Part shown: piece by piece, positions 7,000-15,276 of the stretch
Position numbering within the stretch: the stretch's first letter is position 1
Layout: every line of letters begins with the position of its first letter
NCBI RefSeq assembly: GCF_039545035.1
Contig: NZ_BAABRO010000025.1
Coordinates: forward strand, 26,426-90,425
Length of the DNA stretch: 64,000 bases
Origin: Novipirellula caenicola
GTDB lineage: Bacteria > Planctomycetota > Planctomycetia > Pirellulales > Pirellulaceae
Direction of reading: 5' to 3'
Translations under genes and position numbers: made by a program
The notes under the pieces: generated by a model
The model's database searches: none
What the model saw: the letters and a program-made list of their open reading frames with translations, nothing else
Told to the model about the DNA's origin: nothing

Positions 7000-9900
7000 C
7001 TATCTCGCTCCCTCGCGGATCAGCTTGATCAATTCCTCGGTGTTCATCCGCGCGGCGCGATCGGTTCCATCGAGAACGCCGGCGACCAGTTCCCGTTTAT
7101 CTGCATGCAGCTGCAAAATTTGTTCTTCGATCGTGCCTTCGGCGACCAATCGATAAACAGTGACCGGTTTTTGTTGTCCGATACGATGAGCACGGTCGGT
7201 CGCTTGATCTTCCACCGCTGGGTTCCACCATGGATCCAAGTGGATCACGTAATCCGCCGAGGTCAGGTTCAATCCCGTCCCCCCGGCTTTGAGTGAAATC
7301 AAAAACAGCTCGCCTTCGCCATTTTGGAACGCATCGACGCGTCGTTGCCGTTCCGATGCCGGAGTGGCACCGTCAAGGTATTGGTACTCAATCCCTTGTG
7401 CGTCGAGGGCTTCACGAATCACGCCGAGATGCTTGACGAATTGGCTAAACACCAACGCTCGGTGCTCTCCTTCGCGAAGCTCTTCGACCAAATTCATCAG
7501 CAAATCCAATTTCGCCGAGCCTTTCTTCCAGGTCGGATCGACCAATCGTGGATGGCAGGCCAATTGTCGCAGCCGGGTCAACCAAGCGAGCGTGCGAATG
7601 CGTTGCTGGCCAGCTTGCGAAGCATCGGCCGACTCGCCGCTCAGTTCCGCGAGTGCCGCAATTCGCACGTCTTCGTAGCGTTTGCGTTCGGCTTTGCTGA
7701 GTTCGGCATGCAACGTGATTTCGGTTCTCGCCGGCAATTCTTTGAGCACCTTGTCTTTGGTTCGTCGCAGGATGAACGGGCGGACCAAACGCGCCAACGA
7801 TTGACGTTGTTTGTCATCTTTGTGGCGTTCAATCGGGTCGGCGAAACGGTTGCGGAAACGGTCCCAGGATCCCAGCAGTCCCGGTGAGAGCGTTCGGAAC
7901 AGGCTCCACAATTCACCAAGATGATTTTCCAGCGGGGTACCCGACAGCCCGATTCGCCAATCGGCGTTGATCAAACGAATCGCCTGCGATGTCTTGGTTT
8001 GCGAGTTCTTGATGAACTGAGCTTCGTCGAGAATCAGCGTACTCCAGTCACGAGTGGCAAACTTCTTTGCATCCCGCTGCACCAATTGGTAACTAACGAT
8101 CACTAGGTCGCCGGGACCGACCGAGTCGATCAATTGTTGGCGATCCGAATCGCGATACAGGTGCGATTTTAGCGACGGGGTAAACCGCTCGGTTTCACGC
8201 ACCCAGTTGTCTCCGACGCTGGTAGGCGCAATCACGAGCGAGGGCCCTAGGTTGGCGCGGTCCAACAGCACGCCAAGTGTTTGTACGGTTTTTCCTAGAC
8301 CCATGTCATCCGCCAACACGCCGCCGACACCCCATTTGCTCAACCGGGCCAACCAACGGTATCCATCCAATTGGTAGTCGCGGAGTTCGGCGTCAAGCCC
8401 TTCGGGTTTTTGCGGAGACCAATCGGCAAGCGATTCGAGTCGTTTGACCGATTCGTGCCAGCGTGCGGTGGCTTCGAGTACGACATCGTCGCTGATCAAT
8501 TCCTGCACGACCGGCATCGCCGCGTCAGCGATCTTCATCGAATCACGCTCGCTGACGACAACGTCGCCAAGCTGCTGCAATCGACGGCGGAATGATTCGC
8601 TGATTTTGGCAAACTCGCGATCGCCCACTCGCACTAGCGCTCGGTCTTCGCGAACGGCAGCCAACAAATCGGCCAACGAGATGTCTTGTCCATCGATCGT
8701 CACCGATCCCGTCAATCCGAACCAATCGCGTTTGTCATCGATTTGCACGCGAAGTGCCGACGGGGTCAGCTCACCTCGGACTCGAATCGATTGACCTTCG
8801 GGCCAAATGATCCGTGGCGCATCACTGCCGCCTTCGTACAGACGTCCGAGCAGATCGAGTGCGGCTTCGTCGCTTTCGGCGACCCAGCGGTAATTTGCAT
8901 CCGAACTGAGTTTGTTGAACTCGAATCGCTCGACGACTGCATCGGCACGCTGTTTTTCATCGTCCAAGTCGCGTTGCAGCCGAATCGGACCCTCTTCGGT
9001 CAAACATGGCACGATCTGGGGCGACGAACCCGGTGCCAAGACTTCGCGGAACCGGTCGTCGTGGATGGCCAGCGAGATCAACAACCCGGCACCGGGCCGC
9101 GGTCGTAATTCAAACACCAATTCGCCGGTGATCGGCGTGATCGGTCCAGCTAATTCGGGCGGCAGATTGACGCGAACCAGTGAATCAACGGTGGCACAAC
9201 CGACCGCCAACCGGGCGGCGGATTCCGCGTCCAACACGGCGTCCTGCAAATCGCTTTTCAGCAAAAATTGAATCACTCGCGTCGCACGCGGGTCACGCAG
9301 CGTGCAGACGATCAAGCGATGGTGTTTGCGATCGGCCAAAATCACCAGCGGCTCGACGGGGCTGCTGTGCCCCATCACGACTTCGCACTGCTTGATGTCG
9401 ATGTTGAAACCCGAAACGTGCAGCACTGGCCGGAAATGGGTCGCCGATGGATGCGGATCGTGGTTGTCGTCGTGCTGTTCTTCCTCTTCCTCCAAATCCC
9501 GTTCGACCGGCTCGAGCGTTAAACTCAGTTCCGCGGAATAAACGTCCAAATCACTCGCGTCCCCATCGGCCCAGCCGACGTTGGGATGACCGACGAGCGA
9601 TTGCAGGGCTTGGAATTCGGCGTAGTGGTCTTCGTCAAAACTGTAGCTTCGCGAAGCGACCAAGGCGGCAATCTTTCCGTCGATCGGAAACGCGGTGAAG
9701 TCGCGTTTGAGCAATTCAAAGCCGCGAATCTCTTTGCCCTTGGTCCAACCTTTTTTGTTCTTGCGTGGTTTTTGTTCGTACGGCGTGATCGAAAGCGGAG
9801 CGTAATAACGCGAGCGTGAAAAACCGATTCGCCATTGCAATCGCGTCTCTTCGTCGCTGGTTTCCGCCGGACGACTCGACTCTTCGGCGAGTGTTAGAAT

Positions 9901-10356
9901 ATTGTTCACCAGGTCACGGCCGATGCTGACCGAATCGACTTCTAATTCGCCAAGGAAATTCAGCACCTCGCCGATGCTGCGGCGGCCCAATTGTTCCTGC
10001 AGCCACCACGCCGTCGAAAGCGTATGCGAGCATTGGTAGTGAGTCTTGAATTGGGCGCATTCACAGGTCGCAATCGCTTTGAGCGACGTGCTGTCCGGGG
10101 ACGGTGCAAAATCCTCGTCCTCCTCGTCCTGTTCAGCTTGAACGTCAATGGCCGCCGCTGCGGTGGGTTGCCGATTCCCCTTGACCTTGAATTCAAACCT
10201 CAGCTGGCGGCCCTCGCGGCTCAGCGTGGGCGAGTCGACGGTCAACATCGCAGCACGTTTGTCCAACGATTCATCGTGCTCATTCACCAAGCGTTCAATC
10301 GCTTCGCCGACGAGAAGTCCAAACGCTGCAATCGCGTCGTCGGACATCAAATCCAT
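7000..10356 (-). CDS. SWIM-domain SNF2-family DNA helicase/ATPase
   Basis: 1118 aa from the ATG at 10356 (GGAAGG upstream); the frame is open to 10542 without conserved content. Residues 98-111 (CEC...CSH) form a SWIM zinc-binding motif after an acidic low-complexity stretch (EQDEEDEDF). A long middle region (about 160-600) resembles the bacterial SNF2-associated domain. The C-terminal 450 residues hold the two-lobe ATPase: ADDMGLGKTVQT (motif I, about 685), LILDEAQ (motif II, about 777), SGTPLENHLGELWSLF, and in lobe two SLKAGGTGLNLT and DQATDRAHRIGQ. Expected to be an ATP-driven duplex DNA translocase in repair or nucleoid remodelling. Single gene, no operon partner. Confidence 0.9.
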   Translation of the reverse strand: MDLMSDDAIAAFGLLVGEAIERLVNEHDESLDKRAAMLTVDSPTLSREGRQLRFEFKVKGNRQPTAAAAIDVQAEQDEEDEDFAPSPDSTSLKAIATCECAQFKTHYQCSHTLSTAWWLQEQLGRRSIGEVLNFLGELEVDSVSIGRDLVNNILTLAEESSRPAETSDEETRLQWRIGFSRSRYYAPLSITPYEQKPRKNKKGWTKGKEIRGFELLKRDFTAFPIDGKIAALVASRSYSFDEDHYAEFQALQSLVGHPNVGWADGDASDLDVYSAELSLTLEPVERDLEEEEEQHDDNHDPHPSATHFRPVLHVSGFNIDIKQCEVVMGHSSPVEPLVILADRKHHRLIVCTLRDPRATRVIQFLLKSDLQDAVLDAESAARLAVGCATVDSLVRVNLPPELAGPITPITGELVFELRPRPGAGLLISLAIHDDRFREVLAPGSSPQIVPCLTEEGPIRLQRDLDDEKQRADAVVERFEFNKLSSDANYRWVAESDEAALDLLGRLYEGGSDAPRIIWPEGQSIRVRGELTPSALRVQIDDKRDWFGLTGSVTIDGQDISLADLLAAVREDRALVRVGDREFAKISESFRRRLQQLGDVVVSERDSMKIADAAMPVVQELISDDVVLEATARWHESVKRLESLADWSPQKPEGLDAELRDYQLDGYRWLARLSKWGVGGVLADDMGLGKTVQTLGVLLDRANLGPSLVIAPTSVGDNWVRETERFTPSLKSHLYRDSDRQQLIDSVGPGDLVIVSYQLVQRDAKKFATRDWSTLILDEAQFIKNSQTKTSQAIRLINADWRIGLSGTPLENHLGELWSLFRTLSPGLLGSWDRFRNRFADPIERHKDDKQRQSLARLVRPFILRRTKDKVLKELPARTEITLHAELSKAERKRYEDVRIAALAELSGESADASQAGQQRIRTLAWLTRLRQLACHPRLVDPTWKKGSAKLDLLMNLVEELREGEHRALVFSQFVKHLGVIREALDAQGIEYQYLDGATPASERQRRVDAFQNGEGELFLISLKAGGTGLNLTSADYVIHLDPWWNPAVEDQATDRAHRIGQQKPVTVYRLVAEGTIEEQILQLHADKRELVAGVLDGTDRAARMNTEELIKLIREGAR

Positions 10357-10697
10357 ATTTTGCCTTCCATTGTCGCGTGAATCTCGATGAACCAAAGGGC
10401 TACCATTGTATCGACGCAGTTCGGGTGTGTGAGTCGGGGCCGGGGGAAAAGGGAACGCGTGGGGCGACTGGAAAAACATCTTGCCGTCACCGGACGCTCG
10501 GCCCGATGCATGATCCAGCCATCTCGCGATACGCCATGTCAACTGCCTCGGGGGCTCCCGCCGTGGGCCAATCCGAGATTCTAACCTCCCCCTGCTTTGA
10601 AAACATGGTGTCTTTGCTCGATTCTTTTTCTCGCTACAGTGTAGGGTTGGCTCACGTGAGCTTGATCTTCCCTACTCGTACTCTGCAGGTGTAATTC
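10357..10697. other. Divergent intergenic spacer
   Basis: 341 bp between the divergently transcribed SNF2 and ferredoxin genes. It must hold both promoters, but I cannot point to convincing -35/-10 boxes. The segment next to the ferredoxin (about 10600-10690) is T-rich. No repeat or RNA structure recognised. Confidence 0.4.
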
Positions 10698-11060
10698 ATG
10701 CCCAAGTTGACGGTTCAAGGCGTCGGTGAATTTGATGTTCGTGCTGGAAAAAGACTCGTGAAAGCATTGATCGAAGATGCCGGAACGGATCAATTGCACG
10801 CTTGCGGTGGCCAAGCACGCTGCACGACATGCCGAGTCAAATTTGTTGACGGCGAACCCAAAAACATCACCGAAGCCGAAAAAGAAACATTAAAAGTTCG
10901 TGAAGTCAAAGAGCCCGGTGTCCGTCTGAGCTGCCAAATCGCTTGTGACCATGACATGACCGTGGAACTGATCAGCCGGCTCGAAGGCAGCGGTCGCAAA
11001 GACCAAGGTTCCCCAGTGGCTGACGAAATCGAACCCGCTCCGGAATGGACCACGCGGTAA
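10698..11060 (+). CDS. 2Fe-2S ferredoxin
   Basis: 120 aa plant/adrenodoxin-type ferredoxin. The cluster ligands are Cys36, Cys42, Cys45 (ACGGQARCTTC) and Cys79 (RLSCQ), with the usual C-x5-C-x2-C-x33-C spacing. The N-terminal beta strands (KLTVQGVGEFDVRAGKRLVKA) fit the beta-grasp fold. The last 20 residues are acidic and polar, beyond the fold. It should carry single electrons for an unidentified oxidoreductase; no partner reductase or oxygenase lies nearby. The gene ends convergently against the hydrolase gene across a palindrome-rich repeat. Confidence 0.88.
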   Translation: MPKLTVQGVGEFDVRAGKRLVKALIEDAGTDQLHACGGQARCTTCRVKFVDGEPKNITEAEKETLKVREVKEPGVRLSCQIACDHDMTVELISRLEGSGRKDQGSPVADEIEPAPEWTTR

Positions 11061-11108
11061 AGCCGGACTCGGCCTACCCCCCTAAGCGTGAGCAAGGGAC
11101 TTCATCAT

Positions 11109-11335
11109 CCTAACCCGATGCGTGAGTTTTGAAGTTGTGCCATTGTATCAGGGGCAAAGCCCCGGAAGTTTACCTAGCCCAGCCCAACGGGCTGGGGCCA
11201 AGAAAACCAATGAATTGTAGGGCCAACGGCCCGGCCGTTTACAGGGACTTAATGAGGGCGGCTAGCAAATGGCCGGGCCTTTGGCCCGAAGAACGCCTAA
11301 ACACGCAACATCAAAACTCACGCGTCGGGTTATGA
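11109..11335. repeat. MITE-like element with 27-bp terminal inverted repeats
   Basis: Left end TAACCCGATGCGTGAGTTTT at 11110 is matched as an inverted repeat by the right end (about 11307-11333) over roughly 27 bp with two mismatches. Between them are four perfect hairpins with three-base loops: GGGGC-AAA-GCCCC (11151), CCAGCCC-AAC-GGGCTGG (11179), GGGCC-AAC-GGCCC (11220) and CGGGCC-TTT-GGCCCG (11274). No ORF of note. It fills the spacer between two convergent genes. A related half-site (ATAACCCGCAGCGTAA) occurs near 33758. Confidence 0.7.
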
Positions 11336-11358
11336 TTTTCCTCAGCTGGAAACGCTCG

Positions 11359-12354
11359 CTAGCAGCCATCGCCTAAGAACCAGTCGGCGAGCACGCGGTC
11401 CATCCAACAATTGCGTTGTCGGTCGATGAATCCAACGTGCCCCCCGTGCTTCGAGACGATGCGTTTCACGGTGCGGCTCCAGTGATGTTTCGATTCAGCA
11501 AAACAATCCACTGGCACCACCGGGTCATCTTCGGCGGCCAATACCAACGTGGGGACCGCCACCGTTTCGATGTAATGGGCAGCCGACGATTTTTCGTAAT
11601 AGTCCAGCGCGTCCGCGAAGCCACTTAGCGGGGCGGTGAATTGATCATCCAATTCACGCAGCGTGCGAGGCCGCTTCGACGCAATGCTGGCTGCGAAATC
11701 GCTACGAGCTCGGACGCCGGGGGGGATTCGCGACATCAATTGGCGGATGAAGTAATAGTTGTATGGCCGCAGAATTCGCCGCTGCATGTTCTCGCTACAC
11801 CTCGCCAGATCGACGGGCGGACAAATCGCAGCAATTCGATTGAGTTTGCCAAACCAATCCGGCTGCGGGTCCGCTCCGGAACCGATCCGGCCAACCGCAC
11901 GCAAGATTTGGTTTCCGCCCAACGAGACGGCTGCGACCCCCAAGCGGCCGTCTGGTGCCAAGTTCGCGATCGCTCCGAGCGCCGCAATCAAATCATCGCT
12001 TCGGCCTGCATGCGTCAATTGTTTAGCCAGCCCAAACGCATCACCACAACCACGCATGTCGATGCGAAAAACACGCACGCCTTGTTCGTGAAATCGCTTC
12101 GCCAAGCGAATCATGTAGGGAGCAGCATGGCATCCCGATAATCCGTGCACCAACAGCAGCGACAGCCCGTCCTCGGGCCAATCGTGGGGGCAGGTCTCAT
12201 GCAGCACCACTGCATCCCCGTCGGGCAGCGTCACCGTATGCTTCTGAGTCGGCAAACCTAACTTACCCGGCGGCGTGACCGTCGCGAGGGTTTGCAGATG
12301 TCCACCTCGCAGCAAGCGATGTTGTTGAAAGGCAGGTGGCTGAAATGAAATCAT
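11359..12354 (-). CDS. YheT-type alpha/beta hydrolase
   Basis: 331 aa. The opening (HRLLRGGHLQTLATV) is the hallmark start of the YheT/Eht1-like hydrolases. Catalytic triad candidates: Ser144 in AAVSLGGNQ, Asp277 in AEDDPVVP, His306 in KHGGHVGF. LLVHGLSGCHAAPYM supplies the oxyanion region and RIDMRGCGDA the conserved strand after it. Cytoplasmic, no signal peptide. Family members are esterases or lipases of poorly defined substrate. The gene runs alone and starts divergently from thpR. Confidence 0.85.
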   Translation of the reverse strand: MISFQPPAFQQHRLLRGGHLQTLATVTPPGKLGLPTQKHTVTLPDGDAVVLHETCPHDWPEDGLSLLLVHGLSGCHAAPYMIRLAKRFHEQGVRVFRIDMRGCGDAFGLAKQLTHAGRSDDLIAALGAIANLAPDGRLGVAAVSLGGNQILRAVGRIGSGADPQPDWFGKLNRIAAICPPVDLARCSENMQRRILRPYNYYFIRQLMSRIPPGVRARSDFAASIASKRPRTLRELDDQFTAPLSGFADALDYYEKSSAAHYIETVAVPTLVLAAEDDPVVPVDCFAESKHHWSRTVKRIVSKHGGHVGFIDRQRNCWMDRVLADWFLGDGC

Positions 12355-12443
12355 AATTCGCTATAACAGAGAGGCTGGGGCGGTCAATTGTAGTGAGCCG
12401 CGAATCGATCGTGCACCCGATAGCTTCTCGACCTATTCGTCCC

Positions 12444-12518
12444 CGTAGCGGAAGTCGTCAAGACTTTCGTCGCGTTCACACGACTTATTCGTAGCGGAAG
12501 TCGTCAAGACTTTCGTCG
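12444..12518. repeat. Two copies of a 29-bp palindromic repeat
   Basis: CGTAGCGGAAGTCGTCAAGA and the nine following bases occur at 12444-12472 and again, identical, at 12490-12518. The arms GGAAGTC and GACTTTC pair around a five-base loop. The same family, with a slightly different loop, appears in reverse within the 119-bp duplication at 59891-60121. Located between divergent genes, upstream of thpR. Confidence 0.65.
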
Positions 12519-12627
12519 TGCGTCAAAATTTTCGTTGGATTCGCCGGTCGACCCGAAAACTCGCGCAACCGATCCCCCTACACCTATCCCCACTCCCTTC
12601 ACGTTGATTGCAATCGCGGTTTGACTC

Positions 12628-13203
12628 ATGCAAACGATTCGCTCCTTTATCGCCATTCCGTTGTCGCTGCAGGTCGGACGCAACGCGGCTCGCTTGATCG
12701 AGGCGTTGTCGGTTCCCGGCGATGGCATTCGCTGGGTCCCCAAAGACAATCTGCATCTGACGCTGAAGTTCCTCGGGGAAGTCGACAATGTCGAAGTCCC
12801 GCAGGTCTGTAAGATCATCCGCAATGTCACTCAAGACTTCGAACCCTTTGATCTCGACTTTGCCGGCGCCGGTGGCTTCCCGAACCTCGATCGGCCCCGC
12901 GTGTTGTGCGTCCACATCGATGACCCCACCAATTCACTCAGCCAAATGGTGGCAAGACTCGAGACCGAGCTGGCCGAGATCGGATTCAAACCGGAGCCTC
13001 GCGACTATGTTCCTCACCTGACCTTGGGGCGAACCAAGGGAGGGTCACGTCGCGCCAGCGGCGACGTGCTCGAGCGTGTCAAAGCCCACGCCGAGATGCG
13101 ATTGGGCCAGATGAACGTCGACACGGTCGAATTGATCGCCAGCTTTCTCGAGAAACAGGGGCCGAGCTACCAAGTCATGGACACGATCGACTTGGGGGAG
13201 TAG
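12628..13203 (+). CDS. thpR: RNA 2',3'-cyclic phosphodiesterase (2H family)
   Basis: 191 aa. The two catalytic HxT motifs are present: H43-L-T45 (NLHLTLKFLG) and H130-L-T132 (VPHLTLGR), spaced as in LigT/ThpR. The N-terminus (TIRSFIAIPLS) is the typical first strand. It opens 2',3'-cyclic phosphates on RNA ends to 2'-phosphates; the in vivo role in bacteria is unclear. Cytoplasmic, single gene; length matches the family (about 180-190). Confidence 0.88.
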   Translation: MQTIRSFIAIPLSLQVGRNAARLIEALSVPGDGIRWVPKDNLHLTLKFLGEVDNVEVPQVCKIIRNVTQDFEPFDLDFAGAGGFPNLDRPRVLCVHIDDPTNSLSQMVARLETELAEIGFKPEPRDYVPHLTLGRTKGGSRRASGDVLERVKAHAEMRLGQMNVDTVELIASFLEKQGPSYQVMDTIDLGE

Positions 13204-13625
13204 CGACGTCGCTAGGACCATGCCACCGACATTTCGACTACCCATCTTTGCGTAGTTTATATTCCAGTGTTTCGCGAAGGGTTAGTCACGAAGTGACGAC
13301 ATGCAATAGCCACGGACGCCAGTCCGTGGTTTGGGAAACCAAAGTAAAGCAAGTCGCAACGCGACGACAGGAAACACGGACATGCACGAGAATGAATTAC
13401 TGGGAATCCGCACCTGCCGGAGTTATCGCGACTAAGAATCGCAACAACACTTGTACAGCCTTGATTTCCACGCGATACCGAATTCTTTGCAGCCCAGCAC
13501 AAGTTTCCCTTCGCGCGTTTAAGAGTCTTAGTGACTCCGCTGCATGTCGTGGATCTGATGTTATCTAGATCACCGTGGCTCGATTGGTCGCCCGGCGGTC
13601 CAAATTATTAGTGGAAGGGTAAATT
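13204..13625. other. Intergenic region with a cluster of perfect hairpins
   Basis: 422 bp without a credible gene. Within about 80 bp there are four perfect hairpins in a row: GTCAC-GAA-GTGAC (13285-13297), CACGGAC-GCCA-GTCCGTG (13311-13328), GGTTT-GGG-AAACC (13328-13340) and GTCGC-AAC-GCGAC (13353-13365); TTCGCGAA lies just before at 13271. The remainder (13370-13600) shows nothing recognisable apart from AAGGG before the next start codon. Confidence 0.6.
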
Positions 13626-14735
13626 ATGTTTGAATTTCTAGGCTATAGTCTTGGCAGATTGGAGGATGTTGAGCTTGCGAAGACGGAAGCGGCCATCCGT
13701 GATCATGTCACTAAGCGGGATAAGCTCAAAAAGGCCAGCTTCACAATGAGCAACGCGTCTCCAATCTATCGTGTCGAGATCCCGCCTTGCACGCCAGTTT
13801 GGCCGGATGTGTGGAAGAGCGACAAGGGGATCCCAATTGACCGAAATTTGCAGATTCCTTTTTCAATTGAGAAATTTGCTTCGTTGCTTCCGCTGGTGCA
13901 AAGCCATCCAGAAAAACTTGAAGTGTCCGTAACAATTCTCTGGCCACGGCACGGCGCATTTCACTTTCAATTGCCGCTCGAATCGATCCACGAGAGGAGG
14001 TATATCGGATATAGATTAGGTATAAATCCGCACCCCAGGAATCGACATGCCGATTTATTTAAAATGCTGAAGTGCATGTTTGGTGGAGTATCAAAACTAT
14101 GGGCGGTGGAAGATAACTTCAACATCACGTCGACCAAGTGCAATTTTCTTAATAAATTTACGGATACTCGCAATGGAAGAATCAGCTGTAGCAATGGCAT
14201 GCGGACCCCTGATTGGGCGAGTACCATGTCGTATTTCAACATTGAAGACTTTCAATTTGCTTCGCAGCTGGCTGAGGAAACAGCGAAAGTACTTGTCGAC
14301 TGCATGGGTAAACCAAAATGCATTGAAGTGAAAGTTGCATCATTCGTTGAGGAGGCCGCCAGCGCTGCCGAGTTTTGTCAAACACTCGCGCCGAAATGGT
14401 ACACGGGATTTCACCCGAACCCCAACAAGAAGTTCGATCCATTCAAGCATCCAGGACACAGTGAAGGAACTCTGATTTACCCGGTTGCCTGGAACGAGAA
14501 CCGCGCCAACGAGATCGACATGGAGGACTTAATGGATATCTATACTGCCGTTGAGCATCACCCGGATGGGTCGCGATTGTTGCTGGCGACCAATCATGAC
14601 GACGCATGGCTGAAGAAAACCGTCACCGAAGTGGGCTACGGTGATCAATTCGAATTGCTTGGCGATGAGACGAAATACGCGGACAGTAAAGCACTCGTGA
14701 AAAACATTAAAGCACTCGCAAAGGTGAATTCATGA
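13626..14735 (+). CDS. Hypothetical protein, 369 aa
   Basis: Start at the ATG 13626 with AAGGG eight bases upstream. No known domain recognised. Soluble, no signal peptide or membrane segment. Features: a Trp/Pro-rich early region (IPPCTPVWPDVWK), a middle part rich in Phe/Asn, and a C-terminal mixed alpha/beta stretch (EIDMEDLMDIYTAVEHHPDG, SRLLLATNHDDAWLKKTVTE). Codon use and AT content are higher than in neighbours, which fits recent acquisition. It overlaps the following gene by ATGA, so the two were probably co-translated. It could be part of an immunity or effector-type pair, but nothing proves that. Confidence 0.7.
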   Translation: MFEFLGYSLGRLEDVELAKTEAAIRDHVTKRDKLKKASFTMSNASPIYRVEIPPCTPVWPDVWKSDKGIPIDRNLQIPFSIEKFASLLPLVQSHPEKLEVSVTILWPRHGAFHFQLPLESIHERRYIGYRLGINPHPRNRHADLFKMLKCMFGGVSKLWAVEDNFNITSTKCNFLNKFTDTRNGRISCSNGMRTPDWASTMSYFNIEDFQFASQLAEETAKVLVDCMGKPKCIEVKVASFVEEAASAAEFCQTLAPKWYTGFHPNPNKKFDPFKHPGHSEGTLIYPVAWNENRANEIDMEDLMDIYTAVEHHPDGSRLLLATNHDDAWLKKTVTEVGYGDQFELLGDETKYADSKALVKNIKALAKVNS

Positions 14736-15076
14736 ACTACCCTACAGTCAGATTGCCAAAAAACGCTTCGCTTGATGTCGCCTACGAATAAGCGGTTGCC
14801 AAATTTGAATCCGCGGATTTGTACGTTCATCGTCACGATACGTTTAGCTCGCTTGGTGGCGTTGGGAAAATCTTTTCATGCCACGAGGACGGACGCAACG
14901 ATTCGTTTATTGTTCACGCTGGACCTTGGACCGACGACGCCATCGAGGCGATCATGCGTGAAGAGGAGTCGCTGTTGGAGACGCAAGGATTTATGGGATG
15001 TACGGGAGTGCAGATCATCGCAACCCATCCACTGCCTGCTCGGATGAGAGTGCTTGCGAACATTGGAAGCTCGTGA
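14732..15076 (+). pseudogene. Small hypothetical gene interrupted by an in-frame TAA
   Basis: Begins with ATG in an ATGA overlap with the stop of the previous gene. Reads 19 codons (MNYPTVRLPKNASLDVAYE), then TAA at 14789-14791, then continues in the same frame for 94 codons (AVAKFESADLYVHRHDTF..., ending VLANIGSS and TGA). A single C-to-T change (CAA to TAA) would explain it, restoring YEQAVAKFE. The frame downstream is clean and protein-like. Either the gene is freshly inactivated, the stop is read through, or there is a sequencing error. Confidence 0.6.
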
Positions 15077-15188
15077 GATCGTAAGACTGATCGATCGCAA
15101 GACTGTTCGAGCGGATGGAGCACCGACGCCGCTAGCAAGCTTGAACGCAACAGCCCGTGAGCGTCCTATCGGCCAACCATTTTTGCGT

Positions 15189-15270
15189 GTGCCAATACAG
15201 TGAGGGACTCGTTGCCTCGTCCACTACGGTGTGCCAATACTGCACAGGACTCGTTGCCTCGTCCACTACG
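15189..15270. repeat. Tandem duplication of a 40-bp unit
   Basis: Two units starting GTGCCAATAC at 15189 and 15231 (period 42) and ending CTCGTTGCCTCGTCCACTAC(G). They differ in a few bases in the middle. Located in the spacer between the broken gene and the convergent lipoprotein gene (15077-15276). No other feature seen there. Confidence 0.65.
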
Positions 15271-15276
15271 AAGGGG

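Noticed and set aside
13248..13568. 106-codon plus-strand ORF after thpR
   Set aside because: It runs over the hairpin cluster, has no Shine-Dalgarno and an odd composition.
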